Part shown: positions 1 to 5,071 of the stretch, one piece after another
Position numbering within the stretch: the stretch's first letter is position 1
Layout: the number at the start of each line of letters is the position of its first letter
Source of the DNA: a virus
Reading direction: 5' to 3' (one strand)
IMG/VR virus record: IMGVR_UViG_3300047557_003468
Coordinates: 1-32,606 of that record
DNA: 32,606 nt
Translations under genes and position numbers: made by a program
Notes under the pieces: generated by a model
Seen by the model: only the letters and a program-made list of their open reading frames with translations
Databases searched by the model: none
Told to the model about the DNA's origin: nothing

Positions 1-44
1 CTATAGGCTAACAAAAACGAATAGAGCATAGAGAGATTGAAAAG

Positions 45-88
45 AGAGGGGGGAGGAAGCATACAAAATAGTCCCGCCCCTCTTTTTT
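45..88 (+). terminator. Intrinsic terminator of a gene lying left of the window
   Basis: Arms AGAGGGG (45-51) and CCCCTCT (77-83) pair, and six T follow at 83-88. The long interior (52-76) can pair further but imperfectly. No complete gene ends here inside the window. Confidence 0.5.
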
Positions 89-139
89 ATTTCCCCCCTA
101 ATTATATACCTCCCCCCCGTAATATGAGTGTTATGGGTG

Positions 140-149
140 CTATTTATAA
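140..149 (+). promoter_or_regulatory. Candidate late promoter box CTATTTATAA
   Basis: The decamer matches the boxes found at the uncoupled junctions of the structural operons (12491, 16376, 20025, 28971). The next start codon on this strand is at 211. Inferred from motif sharing only. Confidence 0.3.
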
Positions 150-210
150 GGGCTGGGATGCGTAGGGTGCAATTCGATTCCACCCTATATAACAAAGCCC
201 CTTTTGTAAA

Positions 211-555
211 ATGGAAAATCTTTTAAGTGAGGCCTCTAAAAAGTATTCGGTCTTCGAGATCACGAATCAGAAGAAGAAGTCCAAGAACTACGGGAAGAAA
301 ATTTACGTTGCTTCAAGTTACATGAAGGAGGAGGATATTCTTTCTCGGATTCGTAGCATCCAAGACAGCAAGACAGGGAGGGGTGGAACCAAGGACCTAG
401 CCAAGGATATTAGATCCGCCGGAAAGGATTACAAAGAAGATTTCAAAGTAAAGGAAATCAAGTCCGGTCTCTCCAGGGAACGCGCAGAGGAAGTGAAGGC
501 AGCCCTCATAGACAAATCCTTCAAGGTTTACAACCAAGAAATGGATGTTGTTTAA
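211..555 (+). CDS. Small lysine-rich protein, possible degenerate GIY-YIG fold
   Basis: A 114-aa basic protein. The pattern is reminiscent of a GIY-YIG nuclease core: YSVFEITN near the N-terminus, KKIYVASS about 20 residues later, an arginine in ILSRIRSIQ, an alternating helix DLAKDIRSAGKDYKEDFKV, and a glutamate in RERAEEVKAALI. The diagnostic GIY and YIG triplets are replaced (YSV, YVA), so catalysis is doubtful and the fold call is an inference. It lacks the AATCAAAGTT leader used by the neighbouring small genes. The nearest upstream signal is the AT-rich box at 140-149, so its expression timing may differ. Confidence 0.6.
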   Translation: MENLLSEASKKYSVFEITNQKKKSKNYGKKIYVASSYMKEEDILSRIRSIQDSKTGRGGTKDLAKDIRSAGKDYKEDFKVKEIKSGLSRERAEEVKAALIDKSFKVYNQEMDVV

Positions 556-630
556 ATCCTAGTAAAATTACTAAAAAAATTTCTTCCGGCAAACTTTGGG
601 GGCATGGCCAAAAAAAATATCGAAAAAAAG

Positions 631-663
631 TTGCTTCAGGTTGATTTTGTTCGTATCTTTATG
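631..663 (+). promoter_or_regulatory. Promoter directed across ncRNA copy A (antisense)
   Basis: TTG at 631-633, exactly 20 bp spacer, TATCTTTATG at 654-663, with TTCG just before the box as in the ncRNA promoters. No start codon with the usual leader follows. The transcript would run through the complement of ncRNA A to the hairpin at 784-806, which has T8 on this strand (808-815). Confidence 0.55.
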
Positions 664-688
664 CATCCGTTCCCTCCAATCCCAGCTT

Positions 689-764
689 AAAAAAAAAGAA
701 CAGCGTACCTCTGATCCCTTCTGTACTCCCGTCTCCAGGTAACAGCCCGTCTCAATTGACAACC
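689..764 (-). ncRNA. Structured small RNA, family copy A
   Basis: No start codon or translation leader follows the promoter. In transcript orientation the RNA starts near GGTTGTCAATTGA. The 5' helix pairs UUGUC with GACGG (two G-U pairs). A middle hairpin pairs CUGU-AC with GU-ACAG around one bulged U. The 3' motif GGGATCAGAGGTACGCTG folds with CAG/CUG around the loop AGGUACG, extends to GA/UC across one U-U mismatch, and is followed by nine T, giving a Rho-independent end. This is the only copy with a clear T-run terminator. Function unknown; family described under findings. Confidence 0.7.
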
Positions 765-806
765 TAAAGGTACGAACAAAAAAGGCCCCAGGCAACAGCT
801 AGGGCC
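763..806 (-). promoter_or_regulatory. Nested terminator/promoter: ends CDS 826..1053, starts ncRNA A
   Basis: Reading the minus strand, arms GGCCCTAG and CTGGGGCC (784-806) enclose CTGTTGC and are followed by six T. The TTG in the loop (793-795) is the -33 box; 20 bp further lies TACCTTTAGG (763-772). On the plus strand the same hairpin is followed by ATTTTTTTT, so it can terminate both ways. Confidence 0.75.
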
Positions 807-825
807 ATTTTTTTTGAAAAATCTT

Positions 826-1053
826 TTACCACTCGGTTACCCTCTGCTTCACTTCCTCTGCATAGGTGTGGGACCTGGACATGATGAAAGCATCAGTCTC
901 TACTTCAACACAGTACTCAGCCCATACCTCACGAGCTTCCTGGAATAGCTGGTTGAGAGTACGTTCTCCAGGGGCTACTACGTAGTCCACTTTGTACTCC
1001 TTGATTAACTTGATGCCGTCATAGATTCTGAACTGTGCAGTCTTTTGTGTCAT
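826..1053 (-). CDS. Small protein of unknown function, only minus-strand coding gene
   Basis: 75 aa; I do not recognise the family. It begins MTQKTAQFRIYDGIKLIKEY and continues with an amphipathic stretch (TLNQLFQEAREVWAEYCVEV), consistent with a small alpha/beta domain. The start is fixed by the standard leader (AAATCAAAAGTT before ATG) and by a promoter at 1070-1102 on the same strand. It stops just before the hairpin at 784-806, which also launches ncRNA A. It lies between two ncRNA copies on the same strand, so this 600-bp block is a minus-oriented island in an otherwise plus-strand region. Confidence 0.75.
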   Translation of the reverse strand: MTQKTAQFRIYDGIKLIKEYKVDYVVAPGERTLNQLFQEAREVWAEYCVEVETDAFIMSRSHTYAEEVKQRVTEW

Positions 1054-1069
1054 AACTTTTGATTTATGG

Positions 1070-1102
1070 CCTAAAGGTACAAACTAAATATTAGATTGGC
1101 AA
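1070..1102 (-). promoter_or_regulatory. Promoter for CDS 826..1053
   Basis: On the minus strand: TTG (complement of 1100-1102), 20 bp, TACCTTTAGG (complement of 1070-1079), then a 16-nt leader to the ATG. Confidence 0.75.
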
Positions 1103-1128
1103 CGATTCCCACAAATTTATTTTTCCAT

Positions 1129-1210
1129 GGCTTAGGGACAGCCTACCTCTGATCCAGCTCCAGGAGTTGTTCTCTCCAGCCCGTCTTAACTGCTCCCGCA
1201 AGTGACAGCC
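1129..1210 (-). ncRNA. Structured small RNA, family copy B
   Basis: The transcript begins GGCTGTCACTTGC. The 5' helix pairs CUGUC with GACGG. Inside it ACU pairs with AGU, and GC/GC closes a GGGA (GNRA) tetraloop; copy D has GA/UC and GAGA at the same place, a compensatory change. The middle hairpin pairs GGAG with CUCC. The 3' motif GGATCAGAGGTAGGCTG is conserved and followed by TCCCTAAGCC. No T-run follows, so the 3' end is uncertain. No ATG and no translation leader. Confidence 0.7.
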
Positions 1211-1241
1211 TAAAGGTACAAACTAAATAGGTCCCAGGCAA
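1209..1241 (-). promoter_or_regulatory. Promoter for ncRNA B
   Basis: Minus strand: TTG (complement of 1239-1241), 20 bp beginning CCTGGGACC, TACCTTTAGG (complement of 1209-1218). The right hairpin arm CCTGGGACC is kept although no left arm is present. Confidence 0.7.
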
Positions 1242-1443
1242 CTTTTTCTTTCTTTTTTTTCTTTTCGTGCTATTTATTAATGCGTTGATTGGGCTGGGCC
1301 AGCCTGGTGCTGTAAAAGACCCTATATCCAAGACCCTCATAATCAGCCAGTTAATAAAGGTAATCAAGGTACGCACATAAAAAATTTGCAGCCTAATGCC
1401 GGCTGCTATTCCTATGTCCGGCAAAAAATATTTTTGTAAACTG
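1242..1443. other. Non-coding stretch with hairpins, no gene seen
   Basis: Holds a pyrimidine run (1243-1265), a box CTATTTATTA (1270-1279), a small hairpin GGCTG/CAGCC (1292-1304) and a hairpin GCAGCC/GGCTGC (1388-1406). On the minus strand the second hairpin is followed by AAATTTTTT, so it could end a minus transcript, but I see no gene feeding it. A reading frame over 1143-1460 on the minus strand overlaps ncRNA B and has no start signal. Confidence 0.5.
1270..1279 (+). promoter_or_regulatory. Candidate late promoter box CTATTTATTA
   Basis: Identical to the box at 12491-12500 and preceded by GTG as at 137-139. It lies 212 bp before CDS 1492..1704, so a late promoter for that gene is possible but weakly supported. 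Confidence 0.25.
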
Positions 1444-1495
1444 TTGCCGGGGATGAACAAAGTCCGTATCTTTAGGTCCTAAATCAAAGTTATGA
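1439..1495 (+). repeat. Promoter-leader direct repeat, copy 1 (57 bp)
   Basis: Positions 1439-1495 are identical to 1703-1759. The unit spans the -33 box, spacer, -7 box, leader and start codon. Confidence 0.9.
1444..1476 (+). promoter_or_regulatory. Promoter for CDS 1492..1704
   Basis: TTG 1444-1446, 20 bp, TATCTTTAGG 1467-1476, then leader TCCTAAATCAAAGTT and ATG. Confidence 0.8.
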
Positions 1496-1704
1496 CAAAA
1501 GAACAAATTATCTTAGAGCTTAAAGCAATGGACGTAGACGGTGAAACTATGCAACACATTATTGAAGAGGTTGGAATGAAAGAACAAATGCACCGTCAGT
1601 TAGTAATGTCTTCTCCTATATTTAGGACAGAAGAGGTACTTGAAGAAAGGAGAGAGATTGAAAATATGATCAGTACCTCCCCTGTAAAAATATTTCTCAT
1701 CTAA
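1492..1704 (+). CDS. Small helical protein of unknown function
   Basis: 70 aa, predicted mostly helical from its heptad-like spacing (EQIILELKAMDV, MQHIIEEVGMKEQMHRQ, VLEERREIENMI), with a net charge near neutral. I recognise no family. The start is set by the AAATCAAAGTT leader. Its stop codon is followed at once by a second, identical copy of its own promoter and leader, so there is no terminator between it and the next gene and read-through is likely. Confidence 0.7.
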   Translation: MTKEQIILELKAMDVDGETMQHIIEEVGMKEQMHRQLVMSSPIFRTEEVLEERREIENMISTSPVKIFLI

Positions 1705-1759
1705 CTGTTGCCGGGGATGAACAAAGTCCGTATCTTTAGGTCCTAAATCAAAGTTATGA
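1703..1759 (+). repeat. Promoter-leader direct repeat, copy 2 (57 bp)
   Basis: Identical to 1439-1495. The genes behind the two copies encode unrelated proteins, so only the control cassette was copied. Confidence 0.9.
1708..1740 (+). promoter_or_regulatory. Promoter for CDS 1756..1941
   Basis: TTG 1708-1710, 20 bp, TATCTTTAGG 1731-1740, followed by a 15-nt leader. Confidence 0.8.
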
Positions 1760-1941
1760 ACACAAGCACAAGTTACACTATCGACACCTACATTGATCCA
1801 AACTCAAAGAACCACTGTGTTCTCTTCTCAGTAACGCTGAACGGAAAGAAAGTGTATGAGAGGGATTACGGCTCTCAGATCGAGTCTCTGATCACAATGG
1901 TTACAGACTATCTTAAGTGTATCCATCCAGAAGATTTCTAA
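1756..1941 (+). CDS. Small beta-rich protein of unknown function
   Basis: 61 aa, no family recognised. Alternating hydrophobic residues (YTIDTYIDP, HCVLFSVTLNGKKVYERDY) suggest a three-strand sheet followed by one helix (IESLITMVTDYLKCI). Start set by the duplicated leader; the terminator half of a nested element follows 10 bp after the stop. Confidence 0.7.
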   Translation: MNTSTSYTIDTYIDPNSKNHCVLFSVTLNGKKVYERDYGSQIESLITMVTDYLKCIHPEDF

Positions 1942-1950
1942 AAAATATTT

Positions 1951-1994
1951 GGCCCCAGCTGTTGCTTGGGGCCATTTTAGTTTGTATCTTTAGA
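1951..1994 (+). promoter_or_regulatory. Nested terminator/promoter between CDS 1756..1941 and 2010..2234
   Basis: Hairpin GGCCCCAG/TTGGGGCC (1951-1973; one G-U pair) with TTG in the loop (1962-1964), tail ATTTTAGTTTG, -7 box TATCTTTAGA (1985-1994). Confidence 0.8.
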
Positions 1995-2009
1995 TCCTAA
2001 ATCAAAGTT

Positions 2010-2234
2010 ATGAAAAGAAAGACAGTAAAGTTCGAAGCCATCAGAGAGAAGACAAACGTTCTGCTTGCAGACCCCAAGCTCTCAGTTGAATTTAAGGAAG
2101 GCGTCATAGCCATGTTCGAGCATGTTGCGCATGCTACTGATAATTACAATGGCTACATGTACATTGGCCACACCTCAGAAAAGTCTCTCCCAAGCTGGGG
2201 TACGCAGGAACACGTCACAAGAAAATATTTCTAG
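2010..2234 (+). CDS. Small protein of unknown function
   Basis: 74 aa. A helical N-terminal half (AIREKTNVLLADPKLSVEFK, GVIAMFEHVAHATDNY) is followed by NGYMYIGH and an aromatic C-terminus. The order 'helical pair, then NYNGYMYI' resembles a small phage protein type I have seen repeatedly, but I can attach no function. Start set by the AAATCAAAGTT leader. No GC hairpin follows its stop; the next promoter begins 9 bp later. Confidence 0.7.
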   Translation: MKRKTVKFEAIREKTNVLLADPKLSVEFKEGVIAMFEHVAHATDNYNGYMYIGHTSEKSLPSWGTQEHVTRKYF

Positions 2235-2242
2235 TAAAAAAG

Positions 2243-2275
2243 TTGGGTACGATCAAAATCGGTCGTACCTTTACT
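2243..2275 (+). promoter_or_regulatory. Promoter for CDS 2297..2629 with internal palindrome
   Basis: TTG 2243-2245, 20 bp, TACCTTTACT 2266-2275. The spacer and -7 box contain an inverted repeat GGTACGA/TCGTACC separated by 10 bp (2246-2269). Confidence 0.7.
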
Positions 2276-2296
2276 TCACAATCAAAAATCAAAGTT

Positions 2297-2629
2297 ATGA
2301 AAAAGTACACAAAGATCGAAGGCACAGAAAGCAAGTATCTGAAAGCAGAAGTTTTTTACAACAAGGGTGGTATCAATTACTTTACCAGCCGTACAGAGCC
2401 TAGAGGTTACTGGGCATCAGTAACAGTCGTAGACGTGGATAGGAGAGAGAATGGAGTATCCATTGAGTCCTTCAGTTTGTTTGGTAGCGGTTACAAAGAG
2501 TTCCTCTTCGAAGTCAAGAAGCAGAGTGAGAAGAGCTACAACAGAGCTGTTGCTGAGGCAGGTCCGGTGATTGAGAAAATCCAGAACGCCTTACTTGAAA
2601 AAGCAGGTTATGCAACCACTCCAGCCTAA
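2297..2629 (+). CDS. Conserved-looking phage protein, function unknown
   Basis: 110 aa. The frame is open upstream to 2243, but that stretch is promoter and leader, so the ATG at 2297 (leader AAAATCAAAGTT) is chosen. The sequence has a beta-rich first part (LKAEVFYNKGGINYFTSR, RGYWASVTVVDVDRRENG) and a helical end (FLFEVKKQSEKSYNRAVAEA, VIEKIQNALLEKAG). The KGGINYFTS and RGYWASV elements are typical of a widespread small phage protein without known role. A strong hairpin follows at 2639. Confidence 0.75.
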   Translation: MKKYTKIEGTESKYLKAEVFYNKGGINYFTSRTEPRGYWASVTVVDVDRRENGVSIESFSLFGSGYKEFLFEVKKQSEKSYNRAVAEAGPVIEKIQNALLEKAGYATTPA

Positions 2630-2638
2630 ACGAGTTAA

Positions 2639-2674
2639 GCAGGCTACGGTCCTTTTGGTCGTAGCCTTGCTTTT
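2639..2674 (+). terminator. Intrinsic terminator of CDS 2297..2629
   Basis: Arms GCAGGCTACG (2639-2648) and CGTAGCCTTGC (2660-2670), the latter with one bulged base, followed by TTTT. Confidence 0.7.
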
Positions 2675-2714
2675 GCACATTGCCAGCATTCTTTATTTTT
2701 TCTTTTCAAATTAG

Positions 2715-2747
2715 TTGCCAGTCTCAATCTAAGTTTATATCTTTAGG
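2715..2747 (+). promoter_or_regulatory. Promoter for CDS 2769..3014
   Basis: TTG 2715-2717, 20 bp, TATCTTTAGG 2738-2747. No hairpin arm surrounds this -33 box. Confidence 0.8.
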
Positions 2748-2768
2748 CCACAATCAAAAATCAAAGTT

Positions 2769-3014
2769 ATGTTACAAAAACACTTGACAGCAATCAAAGG
2801 CTTTCTCGCTATTTCAATCTATGAGAAAGTTCACGACATCATGTCCTCAGGTGGAGATTTTGAGTACGAAGATTTCTATATGGACATCCAGCCTTATCTT
2901 CAGGATATTGACAAAATCAAAACTCTCGATGACCTTGACCGCTTCTTATTTGAATCTGAGTTTGTTGAAGCTGGAATTACTTTAGCTTCTTTGTATAAAG
3001 ATTTTGTGAAATGA
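2769..3014 (+). CDS. Small acidic protein of unknown function
   Basis: 81 aa, strongly acidic in its centre (GGDFEYEDFYMDIQPYLQD, DKIKTLDDLDRF), with predicted helices at both ends. No family recognised. Acidic small early proteins of phages often bind host proteins or mimic DNA; that is only a possibility here. The start is set by the leader CAATCAAAAATCAAAGTT. The -33 box of the next gene's promoter lies inside its last codons. Confidence 0.7.
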   Translation: MLQKHLTAIKGFLAISIYEKVHDIMSSGGDFEYEDFYMDIQPYLQDIDKIKTLDDLDRFLFESEFVEAGITLASLYKDFVK

Positions 3015-3035
3015 AAATTAGTTTGTAACTTTAGG
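3004..3035 (+). promoter_or_regulatory. Promoter giving a leaderless or near-leaderless mRNA for CDS 3038..3289
   Basis: TTTG 3003-3006, 19 bp, TAACTTTAGG 3026-3035. The ATG starts at 3038, about where transcription should begin. Confidence 0.6.
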
Positions 3036-3037
3036 AC

Positions 3038-3289
3038 ATGAGAGACAGAGAAACAGAATACGCGAGGGAGCGATTGCGTTACATGGAAATGGACCTCGGT
3101 GACCTCGAGCAGGAGCTCGGGACGTTATACGACCTCAGATTCGAACAGCACTTGATTGAATATGAGAACTCGCACCGGATCGCTTCCTCCGTTTATCTTC
3201 AAAGAATAAAGCAAGGTGAAGTAGTAAGGCCAAAACCTACTTCAGTTAAAAAGAAATCATTTTGGAGCCTCCTGTTGGCGCTTTGGTAG
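3038..3289 (+). CDS. Small coiled-coil protein with hydrophobic C-terminus
   Basis: 83 aa. The first 45 residues are charged and heptad-like (EYARERLRYMEMDLGDLEQE, LGTLYDLRFEQHLIEYEN). The end is lysine-rich and then hydrophobic (KKKSFWSLLLALW), which may touch a membrane but is too short to span one. It lacks the AATCAAAGTT leader: its ATG sits 2 bp after the -7 box, implying leaderless translation. Internal ATG codons at 3083 and 3089 are alternatives but have no leader either. No family recognised. Confidence 0.65.
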   Translation: MRDRETEYARERLRYMEMDLGDLEQELGTLYDLRFEQHLIEYENSHRIASSVYLQRIKQGEVVRPKPTSVKKKSFWSLLLALW

Positions 3290-3305
3290 AAACTTCGTAA
3301 GTTCG
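3275..3305 (+). promoter_or_regulatory. Weak promoter for CDS 3328..3519
   Basis: TTG 3275-3277, 20 bp, TAAGTTCG 3298-3305; the -7 box departs from TATCTTTA. Spacing is the main support. Confidence 0.4.
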
Positions 3306-3327
3306 TTGTATATCAAATTAGATTGTT

Positions 3328-3519
3328 ATGACAACAGCACAAAAGAGGGAAGTCTTCCAAAGAGCCAGGCGCAAGGGAGATATCGCTACCCTAGCCGAAA
3401 GGACTGGCTATTCTCAGTCAATGATTAGCATGACTCTGAATGGTCAGCGAAACAACGAAAGTATTGTTAACACGGCTTACAAGCATGTAAGCAGAAGGAA
3501 AGAGGCTAGAACGAATTAG
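3328..3519 (+). CDS. Small helix-turn-helix DNA-binding protein
   Basis: 63 aa. Residues about 17-50 (DIATLAERTGYSQSMISMTL, NGQRNNESIVNTAYKHV) fit a Cro/CI-like HTH: helix 2, a glycine turn, recognition helix SQSMISMTLNG. The rest is basic. It is the only clear DNA-binding protein of the left region and could act on the repeated promoters, several of which hold inverted repeats. Its own leader (TATCAAATTAGATTGTT) and -7 box are divergent, so it may be regulated differently. A strong terminator follows. Confidence 0.75.
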   Translation: MTTAQKREVFQRARRKGDIATLAERTGYSQSMISMTLNGQRNNESIVNTAYKHVSRRKEARTN

Positions 3520-3545
3520 TGGTTTCATATACTTTTGATTAGACG

Positions 3546-3576
3546 GACCGGGATTTCTATCCTGGTCTTTTTTTTT
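3546..3576 (+). terminator. Intrinsic terminator of CDS 3328..3519
   Basis: Arms GACCGGGAT (3546-3554) and ATCCTGGTC (3559-3567), loop TTCT, one G-U pair, then a run of T to 3576. Confidence 0.85.
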
Positions 3577-3585
3577 GTAAAACTG

Positions 3586-3618
3586 TTGCCTGGGACGAAC
3601 AAAGTTCGTATCTTTAGG
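3586..3618 (+). promoter_or_regulatory. Promoter for CDS 3640..3933 with palindrome
   Basis: TTG 3586-3588, 20 bp, TATCTTTAGG 3609-3618. The inverted repeat ACGAAC-AAA-GTTCGT (3595-3609) ends on the first base of the -7 box. Confidence 0.8.
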
Positions 3619-3639
3619 CCATAACCAAAAATCAAAGTT

Positions 3640-3933
3640 ATGTCAAAGTTAACGTTTCTGAAAGAGTACCCGTTCGGGTTCGAGATTAATCAGTTCGAAG
3701 GTGATAAAAACTACACCATCACAGGTAACCTCAAAAGAGAATATTGCTTCAAGAAGTATGAAAGTAATTACGATGTCGAAGAGCATATACAGAAGCACGT
3801 AGACTGTAGCGGAATTGCTTTCGATTCAGAGTTCTCTCAGTTCTTTGCCTATGCTAAGACAGAAGAAAGAGCCGTGAAGTTTTGCTTAGACATCCAGGCT
3901 TGGTTTGACAGAGTGAGAGAGTTGGTAGATTAA
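3640..3933 (+). CDS. Small protein of unknown function
   Basis: 97 aa, mixed alpha/beta. It starts MSKLTFLKEYPFGFEINQFE, with strands around NYTITGNLKREYCF and a helical end (RAVKFCLDIQAWFDRVRELV). Three cysteines are scattered with no metal-binding spacing. No family recognised. Start fixed by the leader CCAAAAATCAAAGTT. The hairpin of the next nested element begins 9 bp after the stop. Confidence 0.7.
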   Translation: MSKLTFLKEYPFGFEINQFEGDKNYTITGNLKREYCFKKYESNYDVEEHIQKHVDCSGIAFDSEFSQFFAYAKTEERAVKFCLDIQAWFDRVRELVD

Positions 3934-3942
3934 AAAAAGTTT

Positions 3943-3985
3943 GCCCCAGGTGTTGCCTGGGGTCTTTTTTGTTTGTACCTTTAGG
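3943..3985 (+). promoter_or_regulatory. Nested terminator/promoter between CDS 3640..3933 and 4001..4381
   Basis: Arms GCCCCAGG (3943-3950) and CCTGGGGT (3956-3963), loop TGTTG holding the -33 TTG (3953-3955), T6 at 3965-3970, -7 box TACCTTTAGG (3976-3985). Confidence 0.85.
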
Positions 3986-4000
3986 GCAAATCAAAAGATT

Positions 4001-4381
4001 ATGAAACGTCCTTACAAAGTTAGATTCAATCTCGGAGCCGGCAAGAACTACATGAAGTGGAAAGTCGAAGGTCCGACAGGAGTAGCTTACTATTCTCCAG
4101 AAGAAGTCCAGATAGTGATGAGCAACTGTCAACTGAAGAACCAGAAGAAGACAGCGGAGAAGATACTTGAAGGTGCACATAAAACAGTTTGTGCCTGGGT
4201 TAAGTGTGAGAGTGTATCAATCGAAGACAGAACCTTCAACGGAGAGAAAGGTCTTCAGCTTAAGTACAACCCCAGGGTACTGCCTCATTGGTTTATTAAT
4301 GAAGGAGAGAATGTAGACAACATGACTACAGCTTGCATAATTACTTCCGGTCGCAAATTATTTGCACTGGATAGTTGGTAG
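4001..4381 (+). CDS. Conserved-looking phage protein, function unknown
   Basis: 126 aa. The frame is open back to 3941, but that part is the nested terminator/promoter; the ATG at 4001 after AAATCAAAAGATT is the likely start. The pattern (VRFNLGAGKNYMKWKVEGP, GVAYYSPEEVQIVMSNC, QLKNQKKTAEKILEGAHKTV, CAWVKCE) resembles a small phage protein type with a basic KNQKKTAEKI helix followed by CAWV, whose role I do not know. The -33 box of the next promoter lies in its last codons. Confidence 0.75.
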   Translation: MKRPYKVRFNLGAGKNYMKWKVEGPTGVAYYSPEEVQIVMSNCQLKNQKKTAEKILEGAHKTVCAWVKCESVSIEDRTFNGEKGLQLKYNPRVLPHWFINEGENVDNMTTACIITSGRKLFALDSW

Positions 4382-4407
4382 TCTGAAACAAAGTTCCTAT
4401 CTTTAGG
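4375..4407 (+). promoter_or_regulatory. Promoter for CDS 4428..4631, starting inside the upstream gene
   Basis: TTG 4375-4377 falls in the codons for Ser-Trp before the stop of CDS 4001..4381; 20 bp later TATCTTTAGG 4398-4407. Confidence 0.75.
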
Positions 4408-4427
4408 TCACAATCAAAATCAAAGTT

Positions 4428-4631
4428 ATGAAGTTCGAAATTACAGACAGGTCAGAGTACGTAACCAGAATCTTCTCAGTCGAAGATGAGAATGGCAACG
4501 AGTACATTGTTCGCTTCCTTGACAACATTTCCTACACTGCAGTAGAAGTAGAGAGCTTAGATGAGAGCCGGCTATTGGATGAAGAGGAGCCTCTCTTTGC
4601 TGAGCTGGTTGACCTTTGCGAAGCAGATTAA
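4428..4631 (+). CDS. Small acidic protein of unknown function
   Basis: 67 aa. The N-terminal half looks like a beta sheet (KFEITDRSEYVTRIFSVED, NEYIVRFLDNISYTAVEV) and the C-terminal third is very acidic (ESLDESRLLDEEEPLFAELV). No family recognised. Leader AAAATCAAAGTT fixes the start. A nested terminator follows 9 bp after the stop. Confidence 0.7.
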   Translation: MKFEITDRSEYVTRIFSVEDENGNEYIVRFLDNISYTAVEVESLDESRLLDEEEPLFAELVDLCEAD

Positions 4632-4640
4632 AAAAAGTTT

Positions 4641-4683
4641 GCCCCAACTGTTGCTTGGGGCCTTTTTTCTTTGTATCTTTAGG
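4641..4683 (+). promoter_or_regulatory. Nested terminator/promoter between CDS 4428..4631 and 4704..5006
   Basis: Arms GCCCCAA (4641-4647) and TTGGGGC (4655-4661), loop CTGTTGC with TTG at 4651-4653, T6 at 4663-4668, TATCTTTAGG 4674-4683. Confidence 0.85.
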
Positions 4684-4703
4684 CCATCACAAAAATCAAA
4701 GTT

Positions 4704-5006
4704 ATGAAAATTACAAGACAAGAAGCTAAGTTGAAGATCGACAACTTGCAGAACGGAACCATCTACTCCGTAACCTTCATCAAGAAGGATGGCAGTGTAA
4801 GACTGATGAACTCCATCAAAGGAACCAGGAAAGGTGTTAAGGGTGTCGGACTTAAGTTCGATGCTGAGGAGAGAGGATTGATTCCTGTGTATGACATCCA
4901 GCTTGCCAAGAAGGACCCAGCCAACCCAGACAAAGCCTGGAGGATGGTGAACGTAAACACTCTCACTGAGATCTGCGTTAACAAAGAGAGATTTGAAGTA
5001 ATCTAA
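4704..5006 (+). CDS. Small basic beta-rich protein, conserved-looking, function unknown
   Basis: 100 aa. A strand-rich core (TIYSVTFIKKDGSVRLMNSI, GTRKGVKGVGLKFDAEERG, LIPVYDIQLAKKD, WRMVNVNTLTEICVN) is arranged like a small barrel. The sequence VTFIKKDGSVRLMN followed by KGVKGVGLKFD and a YD motif resembles a small protein found in several T4-like and Bacteroidota phages, without known activity. Leader CAAAAATCAAAGTT sets the start. Confidence 0.75.
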   Translation: MKITRQEAKLKIDNLQNGTIYSVTFIKKDGSVRLMNSIKGTRKGVKGVGLKFDAEERGLIPVYDIQLAKKDPANPDKAWRMVNVNTLTEICVNKERFEVI

Positions 5007-5014
5007 AAAAGTCA

Positions 5015-5057
5015 GCCCCAGGTGTTGCCTGGGGCGATTTTAGTTTGTATCTTTAGG
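5015..5057 (+). promoter_or_regulatory. Nested terminator/promoter between CDS 4704..5006 and 5072..5257
   Basis: Arms GCCCCAGG and CCTGGGGC (5015-5035), loop TGTTG, TTG 5025-5027, tail GATTTTAGTTTG, TATCTTTAGG 5048-5057. Confidence 0.8.
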
Positions 5058-5071
5058 TCACAATCAAAGTT

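Noticed and set aside
102-192. tRNA-like outline: TTATATA (102-108) pairs with TATATAA (186-192) and GGGTG/CACCC sits next to it with TTCGATTC in the loop
   Set aside because: The would-be T-loop has 11 rather than 7 bases, no D-arm or anticodon arm can be drawn, and the acceptor-like pairing is only A-T.
571-795. Minus-strand reading frame over ncRNA A whose peptide resembles frames over copies C and E (VRTFRLS, SEVR)
   Set aside because: The similarity follows from the shared promoter and RNA sequence; other copies break the frame, and no copy has a start codon with the usual leader.
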